Shown here: positions 21,700 through 35,300 of the stretch, piece after piece
How positions within the stretch are numbered: position 1 is the stretch's first letter
Layout: the number at the start of each line of letters is the position of its first letter
NCBI GenBank assembly: GCA_963585895.1
Contig: OY757904.1
Coordinates: 89,543,168-89,607,167 of the forward strand
Source of the DNA: Sepioteuthis lessoniana
Lineage: Eukaryota; Mollusca; Cephalopoda; Myopsida; Loliginidae
Reading direction: 5' to 3'
DNA length: 64,000 bases
Notes under the pieces: model-generated
The model's database searches: none
What the model saw: the letters and a program-made list of their open reading frames with translations, nothing else
Told to the model about the DNA's origin: nothing
Made by a program: the position numbers and the translations under genes

Positions 21700-22075
21700 A
21701 CTCGCTTCAATTATTCAAGATTTGATGGATGGTATTTTCTTAATCTCCTTTTGGGGGTTACTCATAATATTTTGGATTTGCATCTGAGCTATTTGCAGTC
21801 CAATCAATAACATGTATTCTCTTCCCCTTTGAACCATTCTTTTGTAGATTTTGCTGTGTTGGGCGAGCAAGGTCATGCTGGAAGATGAATCCATAATCCC
21901 CAAACTTGTCCTCAATGTATGGGATAAGGAAATGATCGAGGACATTCTGAGAGACAGCAGCATTAATCGATTTTTTCAAAAATCAAATCTTTCCAACACC
22001 GATAGTAGACATACAACCCCAAACCATTACAGACTGAGGGAATTTTACGCTTTTTTCATGCATTTAGCATAATAT
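21700..22075 (-). pseudogene. Tc1-like transposase relic, catalytic core
   Basis: Minus-strand open frame 21758-21979 reads KSINAAVSQNVLDHFLIPYI, EDKFGDYGFIFQHDLARPTQ and IDWTANSSDANPKYYE. This matches a Tc1-like family with LPYIEDKFGDxxFIFQHDLAPAH (second catalytic Asp present in QHDL) and the IDWPANSPDxNPIENLWG motif (third acidic site, decayed to PKYYE). Frameshifts place the continuation in a neighbouring frame. No inverted repeats recognised. Confidence 0.85.
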
Positions 22076-22094
22076 AATAATATATATATATAGG

Positions 22095-22384
22095 TTGAAA
22101 CATAAAATGAACCTGAGGGTAAGGTTAACTCTATCTGATTCTACATTTTCCCTAAACTCAAATCCCATCTTTGGAGTTATCATTTTGGAAACAATGATGA
22201 GTTCATTTATTTTTTGGAGGAGTTTATGATGGACTAGGATGTCTCCTTCCGTAATGATACTGCAGAAGTTGCACCACATTGGACCAAGGGGATTGATATC
22301 AAGAGGAACTTGAAAAATGGTAAAATATTGTCTTGTTTCTCCAACTATTTCTGGGTAAGGCTTAGAACTTTTTGAACTACCCTC

Positions 22385-22388
<4 letters not shown>
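22095..22388 (-). mobile_element. Possible mariner end fragment
   Basis: On the minus strand the segment starts TACGAGGGTAGTTCAAAAAG, resembling mariner ends (TACGAGG...CAAAAAGT), and includes GGAGAAACAAGACAATATTT. No transposase motif and no matching right end were found; it abuts (TA)n at 22386. Open frame 22064-22480 runs into the (TA)n and is not taken as a gene. Confidence 0.38.
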
Positions 22389-23307
<919 letters not shown>

Positions 23308-23309
<2 letters not shown>

Positions 23310-25195
23310 CTGCTGTGTATGTTTCTTTGTCCACATGTGATTTCTATAAATAAATGGATGGACAAAACAATAACTTATTTTCACCACAAATAATATTCAG
23401 GGCACTATGATAAGCATGGTTTTTTAACAATGTTAGCTATTTTGTATATTTTGCTTTAAAAATTACTCATTAAAAATAATCAGACAGGTTATTGTAAAAA
23501 ATACAAAATGAATTAATGATCTATATTTATTATTCATTTTCCATCATATTTTCTTATAACCTGTTGTTTTTTTATTAATGACTGCTTAAATCATTCTACA
23601 CTGAAAATGTTATCAACTTCTCACCGAAGATGACCACTTCTTCAATTCTTTCATTAAAGCTTTTTGGTGTCTTTTTGTTTTTTTGTTACAAAAGTTATTT
23701 CATTTATTTATGCAAGGTCTATTATGCTGATATTAATTATTCAAACAAAACAATTGACAAAAATCTCTTTGTAATGCTAGCTTCAATACTAAGTTTATTT
23801 TAAAGAGCAATATTTCTTCCTAAATGTTTATATATATATATATATATACAATTTTATCTATGTAAATGCATATAGATATATATGTAAATGTTAGAAAAAA
23901 ATGTAAAAAGAAAAAAATATATATATATGAATAAAAAATACATATAAATACATAGATATGAATAAATAGATATAAAATAAAGTTTCATCAGATAACTATA
24001 TTTTCTACTTCATAGAAGAAATACTACCTCAGGAAAACATGGAAATGGCACACTTACAGGATGTTCACTTTGTTTTTTCTTATTTAGCGATCAATAAACA
24101 CTTAACAGATAAAATGTAAAACATTCTTTTCTAATTTAATAACTGAACATTGTAGCTTCATGAAATATTCCTTGGATAAAGTCGAAATGATAGTATAATT
24201 TTTTTCCGGGCTATGTAGAAGAAAATATTCTGGAATAACCCAGTTCTAAGGAAATAATCATGGAATAATTTTGTAATTTTCATTCCTAAAACAAATACCA
24301 GCAGAAGCCTAGATATGCAAATTGCTCTACAGTTCTTGAAGACAGTTCTTGCAGAAACTAACCAATGAGGGTGCATACCTAATTAAAAGGCACCATGGTT
24401 TGAACAAAAGAATTATCAATTAAAAAAATGAAAAGCAATATAAAACTCATTCAAGAAAGCAATCTACACTGGACTGGTGAAAGGCATTGATTGTTCCCCA
24501 TAAGTTGTTTATAAAATTTGAGTAATGTAGAATAAAAGGGGTGAATACAAAAGGAAAACATACTGGTAGACCATAAAAGATATCAAAGTGTCATTATAGA
24601 AAACTAAAAACAATAAGCCTTGAAAATAGAAAATTCATAACAAAACAAATAAAAAACAAATGGATCAAGATAGGAGACAATATTCATGATAGAACTGTAA
24701 GAAATCAGCTGAATGTAGTGAGATTTACATGCACAAAAGCCAAATAAAAACTAGTATCATAAAATATTGCCTTGACCTGCAATTACCCTGCTGAATGTAG
24801 TTTACAGAAACATCTAACCATAGATAAAATCAACAAAGTGATAACCAGAAAACAAGCACTGTATGGGTTTAAATCATGGCAAATTAAAAACAAACCTTGA
24901 TTGGGTGAAGAGGCATGGCCAAGTGAGTCACATGAGAGTTTTAAGACTATATAAGGTCTATAATTTTGGCTAAAGTCAGTTCCTGCTGGCTATTCCGACT
25001 CCTGACAACTCCATGTGTGCAAACTTTCTCTGATAGCTCTCCAGCTCCATATAAGTACAACTGTTGTAAAATAAAAATATAAGATTATATTTTTATATAT
25101 ATATGTGTTCCTTGTCGTTTTTCAAGATCCAGTGATAGTATACTACAGTATTATCACAAACAGAAGAAAATGTGGGGAAATTGGGCTAAAGAGAA
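23308..25195. other. AT-rich sequence, no gene seen
   Basis: No domain-bearing frame. A segment at about 24900-25090 contains AGTTTTAAGACTATATAAGG (TATA-like) and ends in ACTGTTGTAAAATAAAAATA, which would fit a short LTR or promoter-polyA unit, but no partner was found. Confidence 0.45.
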
Positions 25196-25199
25196 ACAA

Positions 25200-25790
25200 T
25201 GAAGGTACGTGAACAATTAGATGAAAGTGATATTCAGTGAGGAATCAAGAATCTGCATTAGCCAAGGCGATGATGCCTGTAACTTTTGTCTGGTGCCATT
25301 CAAATAAAACATATAAGATGACTGCTTGAAGAAAACAAGTAAATTTCGAAAGTCATTCATAATATAGGGTTGTATTTAATTGAAAGGACCAGTAGAGGTG
25401 GCAATCCTTATCTCAACAATCAATGCATATATGAACATAGAAATTCTGGATAATTTTCTCATTTCATCAGTAGAAAATTGGATTGGTAATGCTGAAGTCA
25501 TTTTTCAGGAGCAAAAGAAAATAAAGCTTTTCTTCAGAAAAAGAATATAAAATCAATAACTAACATACTAAATCTAAATCCAGTTAAATATTAAATGGTG
25601 GAAACTTCTAAAAAATGGTCCATGAGAAGACATTATCAACCAAAGAAGATATATCAATTCAGGAAAGTTGGAACTATTTTGAAAAAGAGTATTGCTTTAG
25701 ATTAGTGAAATCTCTGCCTCAAAGAATTAAGGTTGTTATAAAAGCTTGAGGAGAGGCAACTCAGTATTAATTCTAATTTTTTTGTTGATG
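25200..25790 (+). pseudogene. Tc1-like transposase relic, whole catalytic domain
   Basis: Plus-strand reading: VIFSEESRICISQGDDACNF (usual VIFSDESRI; the first catalytic Asp reads Glu), a frame change, then KGPVEVAILISTINAYMNIE, ILDNFLISSVENWIGNAEVI and FQEQKK (usual FQDDNA; second catalytic Asp reads Glu), a frame change, a decayed TWPANSPDLNPIENLWWKL region whose WWKLLKNGP remains, and LDISEISASKNxGCYKSLRR near the C terminus (usual RLVKSMPQRLQAVIKARGG). All domains are in order, so this is a near full catalytic domain destroyed by point mutations and small indels. Terminal repeats not found. Confidence 0.87.
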
Positions 25791-26010
25791 AATTTAATAC
25801 CACTTTCCTTAATATTTGGTTATTCCAGAATATTTCCCTCTGCAAATTTGAAAAATAATGATACAATTAATTTGAATAACAGAATATAGTTTAAGGTATG
25901 AAGCAAAAATTTTCAGCTTGAAATTTTTTCGCATCTTAGGTGTTATTAGTTTATTTACTGCTGAATGATACATCACTAAAAGTGCAAATTCAATCATGTT
26001 TGCCAGGGAC

Positions 26011-26012
<2 letters not shown>

Positions 26013-26082
<70 letters not shown>

Positions 26083-26188
26083 ATAAATAAATAGTGTATA
26101 TATCATATAAATCATAATTATATGTATTATGCAGATCTTATGTATATCATATATATATCATATATACATATCACTTTACATATATCAT

Positions 26189-26231
<43 letters not shown>

Positions 26232-26259
26232 CACATTATATTATATATATCATATGTAT

Positions 26260-26298
<39 letters not shown>

Positions 26299-26300
26299 TA
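26013..26300. repeat. (TA)n and TATCA microsatellites
   Basis: A pure (TA)n run at about 26013-26079, then TATATCATA variants with further (TA)n at 26197-26226 and 26261-26295. Confidence 0.95.
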
Positions 26301-26399
26301 AATATCATAGATCATATTACTACTCTATGATAGATGCTGATGATTACTGGACTGATCATCAAATCCTTTGATCCATTTTATCATTCAAACTTCCACAAA

Positions 26400-26790
26400 C
26401 TAAGACAGTAAAGCAAATAACACCTAAGGAAACTGAAAGATATTGCTAAACACTGCTTAGCCTACTGTATCCTTATCACCAATTCCTGGGAAGAAGTTAA
26501 ATAAGATTGCCATGGGTGGAGAGATGCAGTTGCCTCAGGAATTCATTATCTTGAAACTGGGGGAGCAGCAAAATTGAAGAAGAGAACAGGCCACAATCAA
26601 TGCAGAGGAAGGCATACTTTCACCAACCAATCATTTTATACTCATGACAACCCCCTTTTTTACTGTAACTGTGTATATGGGTCAAGCATTGGCCACATTA
26701 GCCACCTGTGCACACATCAAGCATAACAGAACCTCATGATGTATACTCATGTGGAGAATCCTCGACAACATTGGGGGATCCAATGATAAT
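26400..26790 (+). pseudogene. LINE ORF2 C-terminal tail with zinc-finger-like motif
   Basis: A frame with no ATG stays open from 26517 to the stop at 26724-26726 and reads WRDAVASGIHYLETGGAAKL, then CRGRHTF, then FYCNCVYGSSIGHISHLCTH. Just upstream HCLAYCILITNSWEEV appears in another frame. This order (LA.C.I...SWE, then W(R).AV..G...E, then FxCxxCxRxxxSRIGLxSHxRxH) is the tail of a widespread animal non-LTR retrotransposon ORF2 ending in a C2H2-like finger. Here the first Cys pair is C-x-C instead of C-x2-C. The rest of the element is missing, as usual for 5'-truncated LINE copies. Different family from the RTE-like relics. Confidence 0.75.
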
Positions 26791-27055
26791 GAATATATAT
26801 ATATATATATATATATAATGCAATTAGAAGGAAACTCATATCCTCTATTTACGCTCTGGATGTGACTTTTGTTATATACCCGCAAGGGAATAATTGATGT
26901 AACAATAGTCATACATTGAGCATTCACATAGATTTATATGATATTCCTCATATTCTATATAAGAATAATCTACACTCACTGTCTTCAGACACTGATTGGA
27001 TATTACAAATACTTATATATATATATATATTACAGATTATATATTACTGATTATA

Positions 27056-27071
27056 TTTCTCCACAAATGCA

Positions 27072-27125
<54 letters not shown>

Positions 27126-27141
27126 TGCATTTGTGGAGAAA
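27056..27141. repeat. 86-bp palindrome with (TA)n centre
   Basis: A 21-bp arm at 27056-27076 (TTTCTCCACAAATGC...ATATG) has its exact complement at 27121-27141, and everything between is (TA)n, so the whole 86 bp is self-complementary. It can extrude as a cruciform with a stem of about 40 bp. Confidence 0.92.
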
Positions 27142-29210
27142 GAGTCGGATAAATACAAACTATGAGAACTCAAAGTTCCAGTTTAGTATTTATATTTATA
27201 TTGTGAATCAAGTTGACACAAAAATCTTTATAATATTCAAAATTTTCAAAACCTAATACACTAAAAACATTCTGATTAGTAAACATGGAAAATGTAGATA
27301 TGAAGCAGGTAAAAATATTTGTCAATGATTTTCATTTGAGTGCATAAAATATAAAAAAAGGATTCTTTGAACTTTTTCAAGCAAGTTTTATTTGGTTTAT
27401 GCTTTTAAAAAGTTTTTAAATAAATATTATTTGAAATATAATAAGAAGTAAACAAGATTTCAAGTTCAAATCATTTAAACAAAAGTCCCTTTCTGATCTT
27501 GAATTTTGCATTTGATAGGGCAGTTCACAAAGTTCAAAATATTTACCAATGACCTGATGGTTGACCTATGACAAAAGATCTAAAGCTGTGTACTTTGAAG
27601 CATTTTCCATATTAATATTTAACACATCAATACTCTTTCATTTTAGTTCATTGAGGTCAGTGTCCAAACCTGGCCCAGTTGATACAGATATAGCAATAAT
27701 CTCACTTTTCATGAATTTTAGCTTTTATTTCTTCAAATTAAATTCGAAATATTCAAAAATTTGATCAATATATCAAGTTCATAAGATACTTCACTCTCTG
27801 CACAAGGAAAATTAATGTTTTGTAATAAATCAACCATGATCGTTTTTTCTGTTTTAATCTTTGATCTGATAATAAACTATCTTCCTCCATAGTTTATTGA
27901 TAACAAAATTATGATGAAGATTACTTGCAATGAAATGAAATACCAAGAGAATTGAATCCATGCCTTTCTAAAGGAAATTAGTACCATCTCAAATGAAATT
28001 TGAATTCATTCCACCAGTTCCCCTAACCAAGTTGGTAAACAGCACACCATGTCATTGAATATTACTTACATATTTTATCCACTTTTAAAATCAAAAAAAC
28101 AACAGTAAAGAAATCAAACAGATCAACATTTTTATTTCATGGAGGGGATTTGAAATTCAAATCTTGTTTACAGATTTGTTTTGCTTACATTAATTTTTAT
28201 AAATAACAATTACTAGAATAACAGGTCAGCGACAAATTCCTGACATTTATAATAAAATCTACAACTTTATGCTTTATAAAATATTAATATTTAAACAGAT
28301 GATTTCTCAAAGTATATAATCTAAAAATTTTACAAAAATATAACTAAAGGTTTGTATTCATTTTTAGATGAAGCATTATCAGCTATTACTTTCAACTATT
28401 ATTTTGTGATATTAAGAGATATCAAAAGAATAAGAGAGGAGCTCAAAGAATTGATTTAGACTTCTACAAATCAATGATTTTTTTACAGTTCACCAGATTT
28501 CTCTGAAGCAGAAGTGAACATGAGTTTTAATCTTGCCAAGAATTTGTTTTACTTACCCCTTTTTATTATCATTTCTGATCAACTCTGCTGCCTCCCATTG
28601 CAGTAGAATTGACAGCCTAAGTGAGTTGCAATAAATAAAAAATCAATTAAAAATTATGATGAAATAAAATTCAAATCAAAGTTAATGGTTGAAATATTAT
28701 GGTAGTCAAAAATATTCAATCAAAATAAGATTTATTTTGAAGAGAAATTAGTAAATACAGATGATTATTAGATAAAAGAAACCCTAAAAAAACTGGCATA
28801 TCACATCCACACAGTGTTTAACATGAATCAATAATCAATATCACGAAAACATTTCAGGATAATATGGTTGATGGCTTATATACATTGCAGCAATCACAGC
28901 TACTCTTTCTAGATTTGTAATGTACTTAACCATTTCCACCCCAATTTTTTTTTTACTTGAGCATTATGGCTATCGGCAGACATAGGAAATAAAAATAATA
29001 TCAGATAGCAGACAAGTGGATACTTTGTTGAAGGCTGAAGAATAAAACAAAAATGAGGATCTGAATAATATAATGGTTATTGTCATAGGAAATGGAATCA
29101 GTGACCCAAATTAAAATCCATTTCATATTAATGCCTTTGAAGAAGGCATGAATCCGACTCTTCTGCCCCAGTTTTTGGCAGGACTAGATTCTTTTTTGCC
29201 TTGGCATAAT
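27142..29210. other. AT-rich sequence, no gene seen
   Basis: Open frames are short and without recognised domains. CCTTTGAAGAAGGCATGAAT near 29136 resembles the self-complementary ends seen in some retroelement UTRs, but nothing supports a call. Confidence 0.5.
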
Positions 29211-29334
29211 ATAGGTTTGGTTTGGTTTATTTGTTTAATGACTTATCAACCTTCATGAAAAAGCTATCCTTGTAGAAAATCAACAGTGATAGTATCTAAT
29301 CTATTGCTGGAAGAATAAGAATGATCTATATATA

Positions 29335-30204
29335 TGTGGTGCATTCAATAAGTTTCCAGACTTTTTTGTACAGGCATTTAAAATTGTCAGACTCTTGAAA
29401 ATTCAGTATGTTATTGCTATACATCTTATGAGATGACTGACCAATTTTTATGATTTCAGCTGCAAATCAACAGCTACAGCAGCAATTGGAATACACCCTA
29501 CTAAAGCCTGATTGTCACACCTGGTGAATTTCAAAAATGCAATCTGACACTTTAGAAGTATGATATGCAATAAAATTCTGTTTTAAACTTGGAAAAAATG
29601 CCACAGAAATGTATGGAATGCTTTTCGACCATCTTGCATGAATCGAGCATCAGTTTTTGAGTGGCATAAGAGATTCAAGGAAGGCAGGGAGTCTGTGAGG
29701 GATGTTGAGAGGTGTGGGAGGAGTAAGGAAGACAATACACCAGAGTTGATTGGCCAAAGGGTTAGGGTTAGGGTTACTATATTGAGGTTTTAAGGGAGTT
29801 CAGCAAGAGATTCCGTCGGAAGAGGTCAGCACTCTTCAAATCGGGTCAGTAGAACCAGTCCACAACTCCATCCTTGTCACAGACTATTTGACCAAGATGA
29901 GCATCAAGACAGTTCCTCACCCTCCCTATAGTCCAGACCTTGCTCCCTGTGACTTTTGCTTATTCCCTAAGCTCAGAGACTGTCGTTATGAGACAATTGA
30001 GGAGATAAAAGTGGCTGTGATGAAGGTCATTGACACGCTCACACAAGAGGACTTCCTTGGGGCCTTCCAGAGGTTTTTGGAACAGTACAACAAGTGCATT
30101 GCAGCCAGAGGAGATTACTTCGAAGGGGAATAGAGTTTCATGTGTGTACTATCAACAAAAGTGCCCATATGAAAAAATTCTGGAAACTTATTTAATGATC
30201 CTCG
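29335..30204 (+). mobile_element. Non-autonomous mariner, internally deleted (copy B)
   Basis: Terminal repeats as in copy A (left TGTGGTGCATTCAATAAG..., right ending GATCCTCG), with TA at 29333-29334 and 30205-30206. The same N-terminal transposase part (SVFEWHKRF) is joined through GGGTTAGGGTTAGGGTTA (29759-29776) to the LREFSKRF segment. An additional small deletion relative to copy A (missing GGCATTTCCACCAGGACATT near 29848) removes the second catalytic Asp. The C-terminal 81 codons from 29888 remain open (TVPHPPYSPDLAPCDFCLFP to ARGDYFEGE), the natural end of the protein. It could be mobilised only in trans, if at all. Confidence 0.92.
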
Positions 30205-30209
30205 TATGA

Positions 30210-30293
30210 TGTTCCAAGAGTGGAAGGATAAGAGTCTTCTATATATGTTCCAAGAGTGGAAGGATAAGAGTCTTCTATATATGTTCCAAGAGT
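30210..30293 (+). repeat. 36-bp tandem repeat inside the SINE
   Basis: Unit TGTTCCAAGAGTGGAAGGAT... of 36 bp occurs at 30210-30245 and 30246-30281, with a partial third copy from 30282. The sequence left of the mariner (near 29308-29334) looks like part of another copy, so the mariner inserted in the array. Confidence 0.88.
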
Positions 30294-30632
30294 ATTAATC
30301 TTAAAGTGAAAGTAATAGTGTGACTGTAGTTCAAACTTGCTTACTTCAAGGCTGTAGTCCAGCACTTTAACCATCATGCTACAGATACTTCTCTTCTCTC
30401 CATTATCTAGGAGGAGAAAAACTGTGGAAATACCAGTTATACTCTGCTTAAAAAGTGACTTCGATGCAAAGACGTTGGGTAGATATATAGAATATTCATC
30501 ATAGCTGAAGAGAATCTCAAAATTTGAGGTATGTCTTTGATTTCCTAAAGTAAGAAGAGTGGACTAAACTAGTCTGGTATAAATACTTGCAACTTATGAG
30601 GAAAATAAATTTCATCATAAAGTCAATTAGTT

Positions 30633-30870
30633 GGCTTTTTTTCATTTGATTTCCTTGTTTAATGGCATATCATTCTTTGTGAGTCATCTAATGCCAAGGA
30701 CATCTTTACCAAAGAATCAGTGATACTATTTAACTCATAGCTGAGGGGATAAGGGGGTTTGCCTAGAGTATTAATCTGAAAGTGAATGTAATATCATGAC
30801 TAGTGTTCACAACTCTTTACATCAAGATCAAAGTCCAGCACTTTGAATATTACACCTTGAGGACTCCCCA
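30633..30870 (-). mobile_element. tRNA-derived SINE with 10-bp target duplications
   Basis: TCAATTAGTT flanks the element at 30623-30632 and 30871-30880. The body has TTTAATGGCATATC...CATCTAATGCCAAGG on the plus strand, and the minus-strand head begins GGGAGTCCTCAAGGTGTAAT (A-box-like). The tail (GGCTTTTTTTCATTTGATTT) is degenerate compared with the 1481-1723 copy. Confidence 0.87.
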
Positions 30871-30880
30871 TCAATTAGTT

Positions 30881-32085
30881 TACAAGAAATAATAAACAAA
30901 TTATATTCTTGTGGAAGATACAACTAATAAATCTTAATAAAGAAAAAAGTCATGAAATTCCACATATTTAAAAAAACATATAAAAATAAGGTTTTGATAT
31001 GTGATTATAAAGATCCGTCTTATAATATATAAATATTATATAGTAGTTTTTATGTAAATTAACATTCATATCTTGTATAAAAATAACTATGTGAGTATTC
31101 CATAAGAAAAACAACTGAAGAGAACAGTTTGATTTACTTTCTTACTATGAACAAGTCATTGTATTCAGACACAATTCCAGCTTTAAAAAAAAAATTGCAA
31201 GCCATGGACAGTGATCCTTGAGAAAATAATGCTTTGTACAGAAATTAAATGAATCCAATAAATATATACTAAAATGTTTGAAACATAATTTGTTGATAAA
31301 AACATAAATTGAAATAAAGTTCTTTCACTTCTTTTTTTTTTAACAAACTGAAACAAAAATCTATGCAGAAGTTGCTATTAGCTGACTTGTCTTTTTACTG
31401 GTCAGTGATAAAGAAGAAATGTTTTCTGGACTTAGTTTAAGGACATTTCTATTTGAAAAGTGACATATGAAGTAGTCAGAAATGTCAAGTATTTGGTCTC
31501 CTTTACTGACACCCAGAAAGCTAGTCCAGTTTTCTAATTTATTTTACAGAAAAAGATTTTTTTTAGTTTCCATAGTTCTATTAGAAATCAAACACTAATT
31601 TTACTTACATAAAACATAAAAAGAAATGATTTTTAAGTGAAATCTACTTATACATAGAATATATTTATTTATTCAACATGCAAAACAAAGAACACAACAG
31701 AATAATAACAAATCCTGTTTTTATGATAACATTCTACAATATATATATGTTAGTTTCTACAGTATATATATATGGAAATAAGTTAGTTTTTACAGAAAAA
31801 TTCATATCTGTTTTGTTTTTAGTTTTGTAGAGGCAATAAGTAGATCATTCTTCTTACTCTGTATTTTTCAATTTCTTCTTCTCTTGCAATAATTGAAATT
31901 TGAAAGGATACCAATCAACTGACTCTCATGTTTTCTCAAATCACCAAAACAACTGATGGCACCATCTCAAAACAAGCAGAAGTGTCAGCCTGTACATAAA
32001 TAATCCCATCATTTCTTTATACAGGGACAATTCCATCATCAAGGCATGTAAATAGCACAGATTCTTTTCACTCTCTCTCACCATC
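30881..32085. other. AT-rich sequence, no gene seen
   Basis: Poly-T and poly-A runs, no domain-bearing frame, no repeat recognised. Confidence 0.5.
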
Positions 32086-32089
32086 TGTC

Positions 32090-32345
32090 CCTAATGGTTC
32101 CCTCACACTTGGTGGATCCTCTAGCCGGCACCCAGTGTCTGCAGAGATGATGAATGTAAGTTTTTGCTCAACCAACATTGGTGTGTCCATGTGTAGGAAT
32201 CCATCACTCAGGAGTTTTTCCTTACTTCTCCAGGGGTGGCCAGCATGTTTTGCTCATCTTTCTTGGATGCTTTACAAGATGGAAAGTAAATGTTTAAACA
32301 TATGCTGTTTTGCTGCGTTCAGGATTTGTTCAAAATAGCATGCAG
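32090..32345 (-). pseudogene. RTE-like LINE 3' end relic
   Basis: On the minus strand, frames give SKTCWPPLEK (usual TRHAGHCWRSKDEL), then WIPTHGHTNVG (usual LLWTPxHGxAxVGRP), then KTYIHHLCRHW and LGAG (usual RTYLQQLCxDTGCxLEDLP). The plus-strand segment near 32323-32363 closely matches the corresponding part of the copy at 41105-41740. Heavily mutated and 5'-truncated. Confidence 0.7.
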
Positions 32346-35300
32346 CATCCTTGTGTAGTTGCTATATAACTTGTTCTCTAAGTGTCTAAGTGATGCAACT
32401 ATACAGCAGCACTAGTACATCATACTGTTTGTGTAATTTGTATCCTTATTAAACAAACATGACAAAATTTTCATTCACTTTAATGATTACATATATAAAG
32501 TGACACTGCAAATTCTCATGGTAGGGAAACATTTTTAAAACTAAAAATTAAATAATTACAGTTATATTTGAGAAATGAGTGCATTTGAACCTAAAATCAG
32601 GACCTTTCTTATCCCTGTCCATTGTCTTTATTGTTACTCTAGCATTTTTCTACTTTGCTTTAATTCTTTTTTTTGTTTTGGCATTAAAGTAAGTAAACAA
32701 ATTTTATGATTAAGCAGTGAATTTTACAAATTTTGGACTAAAAATTGTTTTAAAAAGTTTCAGCCCATAATTTTATTTACTGCACTGAAAAATCAGGAAA
32801 AAAGAAACTAATATAAAAATTACAGACAAACAAACAGGGAGGGTTATTAAATCAATAAGAAATGAAAACAGAATTGGTTTACTTCAAATTGACATGTTAG
32901 ATATCTGAACATTTCTTGCAAATCAAAAATGTATATGTAGCTTTTTTTATCAAAAATATTTATGACCGAAGTTCTCTGGTAAATTATTTGAGTCAATTAT
33001 CATAGATTGTGTTCCAGAATCCTTTTACGGTTATCATTTATCTACATAACAACAAGTGAACTTTTATTGTGAAAGCAAAGTCAAAAACTGAATGATGTCT
33101 GATAATTGAAAAAGGGTAATTAAAATTTAGTTTACCACAGAAAATATTCAATTTTATATTGCAGTTGTTCTCCTCATTCCAACAAAATGAGAATAAAATG
33201 TATCCGTGTGAATATATAAATATGAAACTTATGAATCTACTCAGTTTTTCATATAATAATTCTGTTATCATTAAACTATTCTATTATTGAGAATACACAC
33301 TTGATCTAGCAAACAAAATATCAGTTTGATGAAAATAATATGAAAAGGAAGAAATTCAAATCCTATATATAACAGCGATTTGTTTTTTAGATAAATGTTT
33401 CTGAAATGTAAGGATAGTTTTTATGTGCTTCATATTTGAATGAATTTTAGGCAACAAATAATAGTTATAATAAAAGTGAAAAGTTATTTTTCAAACAATT
33501 TTAAGTTGAAGATCATAAATTTAGAAGCTGTTTTGGAATAAATCTGTGTAGTACTGTGAGTGCTGATGACCAGATGATTGTTATTTGTTAATATATAACT
33601 AGATGTTGCAATTTTGTTTCATGTAAGTAACTGCATCTCTTTGCATTGCCAGCCCTTGTTTACAGTAACAATAAAAAAGATAAGAGGCTTAAAATGCTCT
33701 CTTCCTAAATCTGTCTTTTCTTCCAATCCAATAGTCAAGTGTTTACATGAAACTGAGGATCTTTACATAAAAAATGCAAAAAAATCACTCAAAGCTTCTT
33801 CATGGTAGTTATTTTTAAATTATTTTAAGTTAGACATTACTATTATTAATAGTCAGGACTTGTGAATATTTTACTGTTAGTAGTTATATTTTTAAGTTAA
33901 CCACTTGGAGATATGAAGGTTACTTGATTCCCAAAAAGTAAAATTCATTAATGACTTCTTTTTGATATTTAGTTTCAATGGTCACCAGAGCAAAGAAAAC
34001 AAAAAAATAAAGAAAGAGGGAGAAAAAAAGATACTTTCCAAAAGAAATAATGCAAAGATAAAAAAACAAAAAACTAAACAGAAAAACCAAATAGAGATAG
34101 GAAAGTGAGAGAAGCCAGAGTAAAAAATAAAATATTGTACCATGGATCTTGACTTAACAATAGTATTTAGAACAAGATAAAGCATTACTAATCAATATTA
34201 TTACCAAATTAACAATTGAAATAATACATCTAAATAGCAGAATTGATGTCAGATCATTAAAACATCCATACATAAATATAAAAAGTAAGTTAAATTTTTT
34301 AAATGATGGATGGAATTTGCATACATATCTATATCAATGGTCTGATTTTTGTATTTACGTTAACATAACATAGTAAAAATGATACATCATAGCAAGATTT
34401 TTGTTAGAGCAACAACACTGAAATGCTATAACTTAAAGAATAAAACAATTTTCAATCCAACTGATTAATAATACTTTAGATTCTGCATTTGCATTCAACC
34501 CAATCATTATGATTTACATGAAGTAATGACAATTAAATGATAATTATAGAGTAGTTGCCTTTTTTTGTAATTATCATACGAGTAGTATTTAACTTGACAT
34601 GGAACTTAATGGCAGTCTTTAAGTGAGTACACTGAAAAACCAAAGAATGAAAAAAGTACCAATGTAAATACTTTTATATTTTCTGTTATTTTTTATTTTA
34701 ATTGGAATATCTTTTCTATAACATATTTAAGGTCCATATTTATAAAAAAAAAAAATGTAAATTAATGAAAATGAAAAATTGTAAAATAACTTTTGGAAAC
34801 TTAAAGGCCTCAAGAACACTCCATCGAGTGGGTTGATTATTAGCCAAGAATTCTGTTCATTGTAAAACAGTCAATCCATTAATAACTATTTATACATAAA
34901 TAAACCAAAAAATAATGATACACTGTATCTACATATTAGAAGAAAATAGGTGACTACAAGTTCCTTGTTTTACAATGAGACAAAAAAAAAACCTTGGCAG
35001 ATATACTCTTAACAATGTTAACTGAGGCAATGTAAGATATCATGAAGATTCTTTTTCAATTTTAGGATTATGTCAATTATTTTAACCTTAGAATTTCATA
35101 CTATTTTTTCCTTAATAATTATGAGGAGCAGTTGTAGTAACATTTCATGACTTCTATCAAATTTTGAATAGAGCCTTTCATTTTGAACTATACAAAACTT
35201 GTTCAAAATAGAATAGAACTTAACAGATCTTTTGATTTTTTTTATAGAATAATTTTACTGTATAAAGATATAATAAAATCTACAATAGAATTGAGATTAA

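Larger units (their letters stand above)
29214..30395 (-). mobile_element. SINE (GGTTTGG-tail type) split by a mariner insertion
   Basis: The left part (29214-29334) holds the tail GGTTTGGTTTGGTTTATTTG and the TTTAATGACTTATCAACC motif; the right part (30205-30395) holds the rest of the body and the tRNA-like head, read on the minus strand, with CCAGCACTTTAACCATCATG as the complement of the A-box region. Between them lies a complete 870-bp mariner with TA target duplication. The right part also carries an extra 36-bp tandem repeat absent from other copies. Confidence 0.85.
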
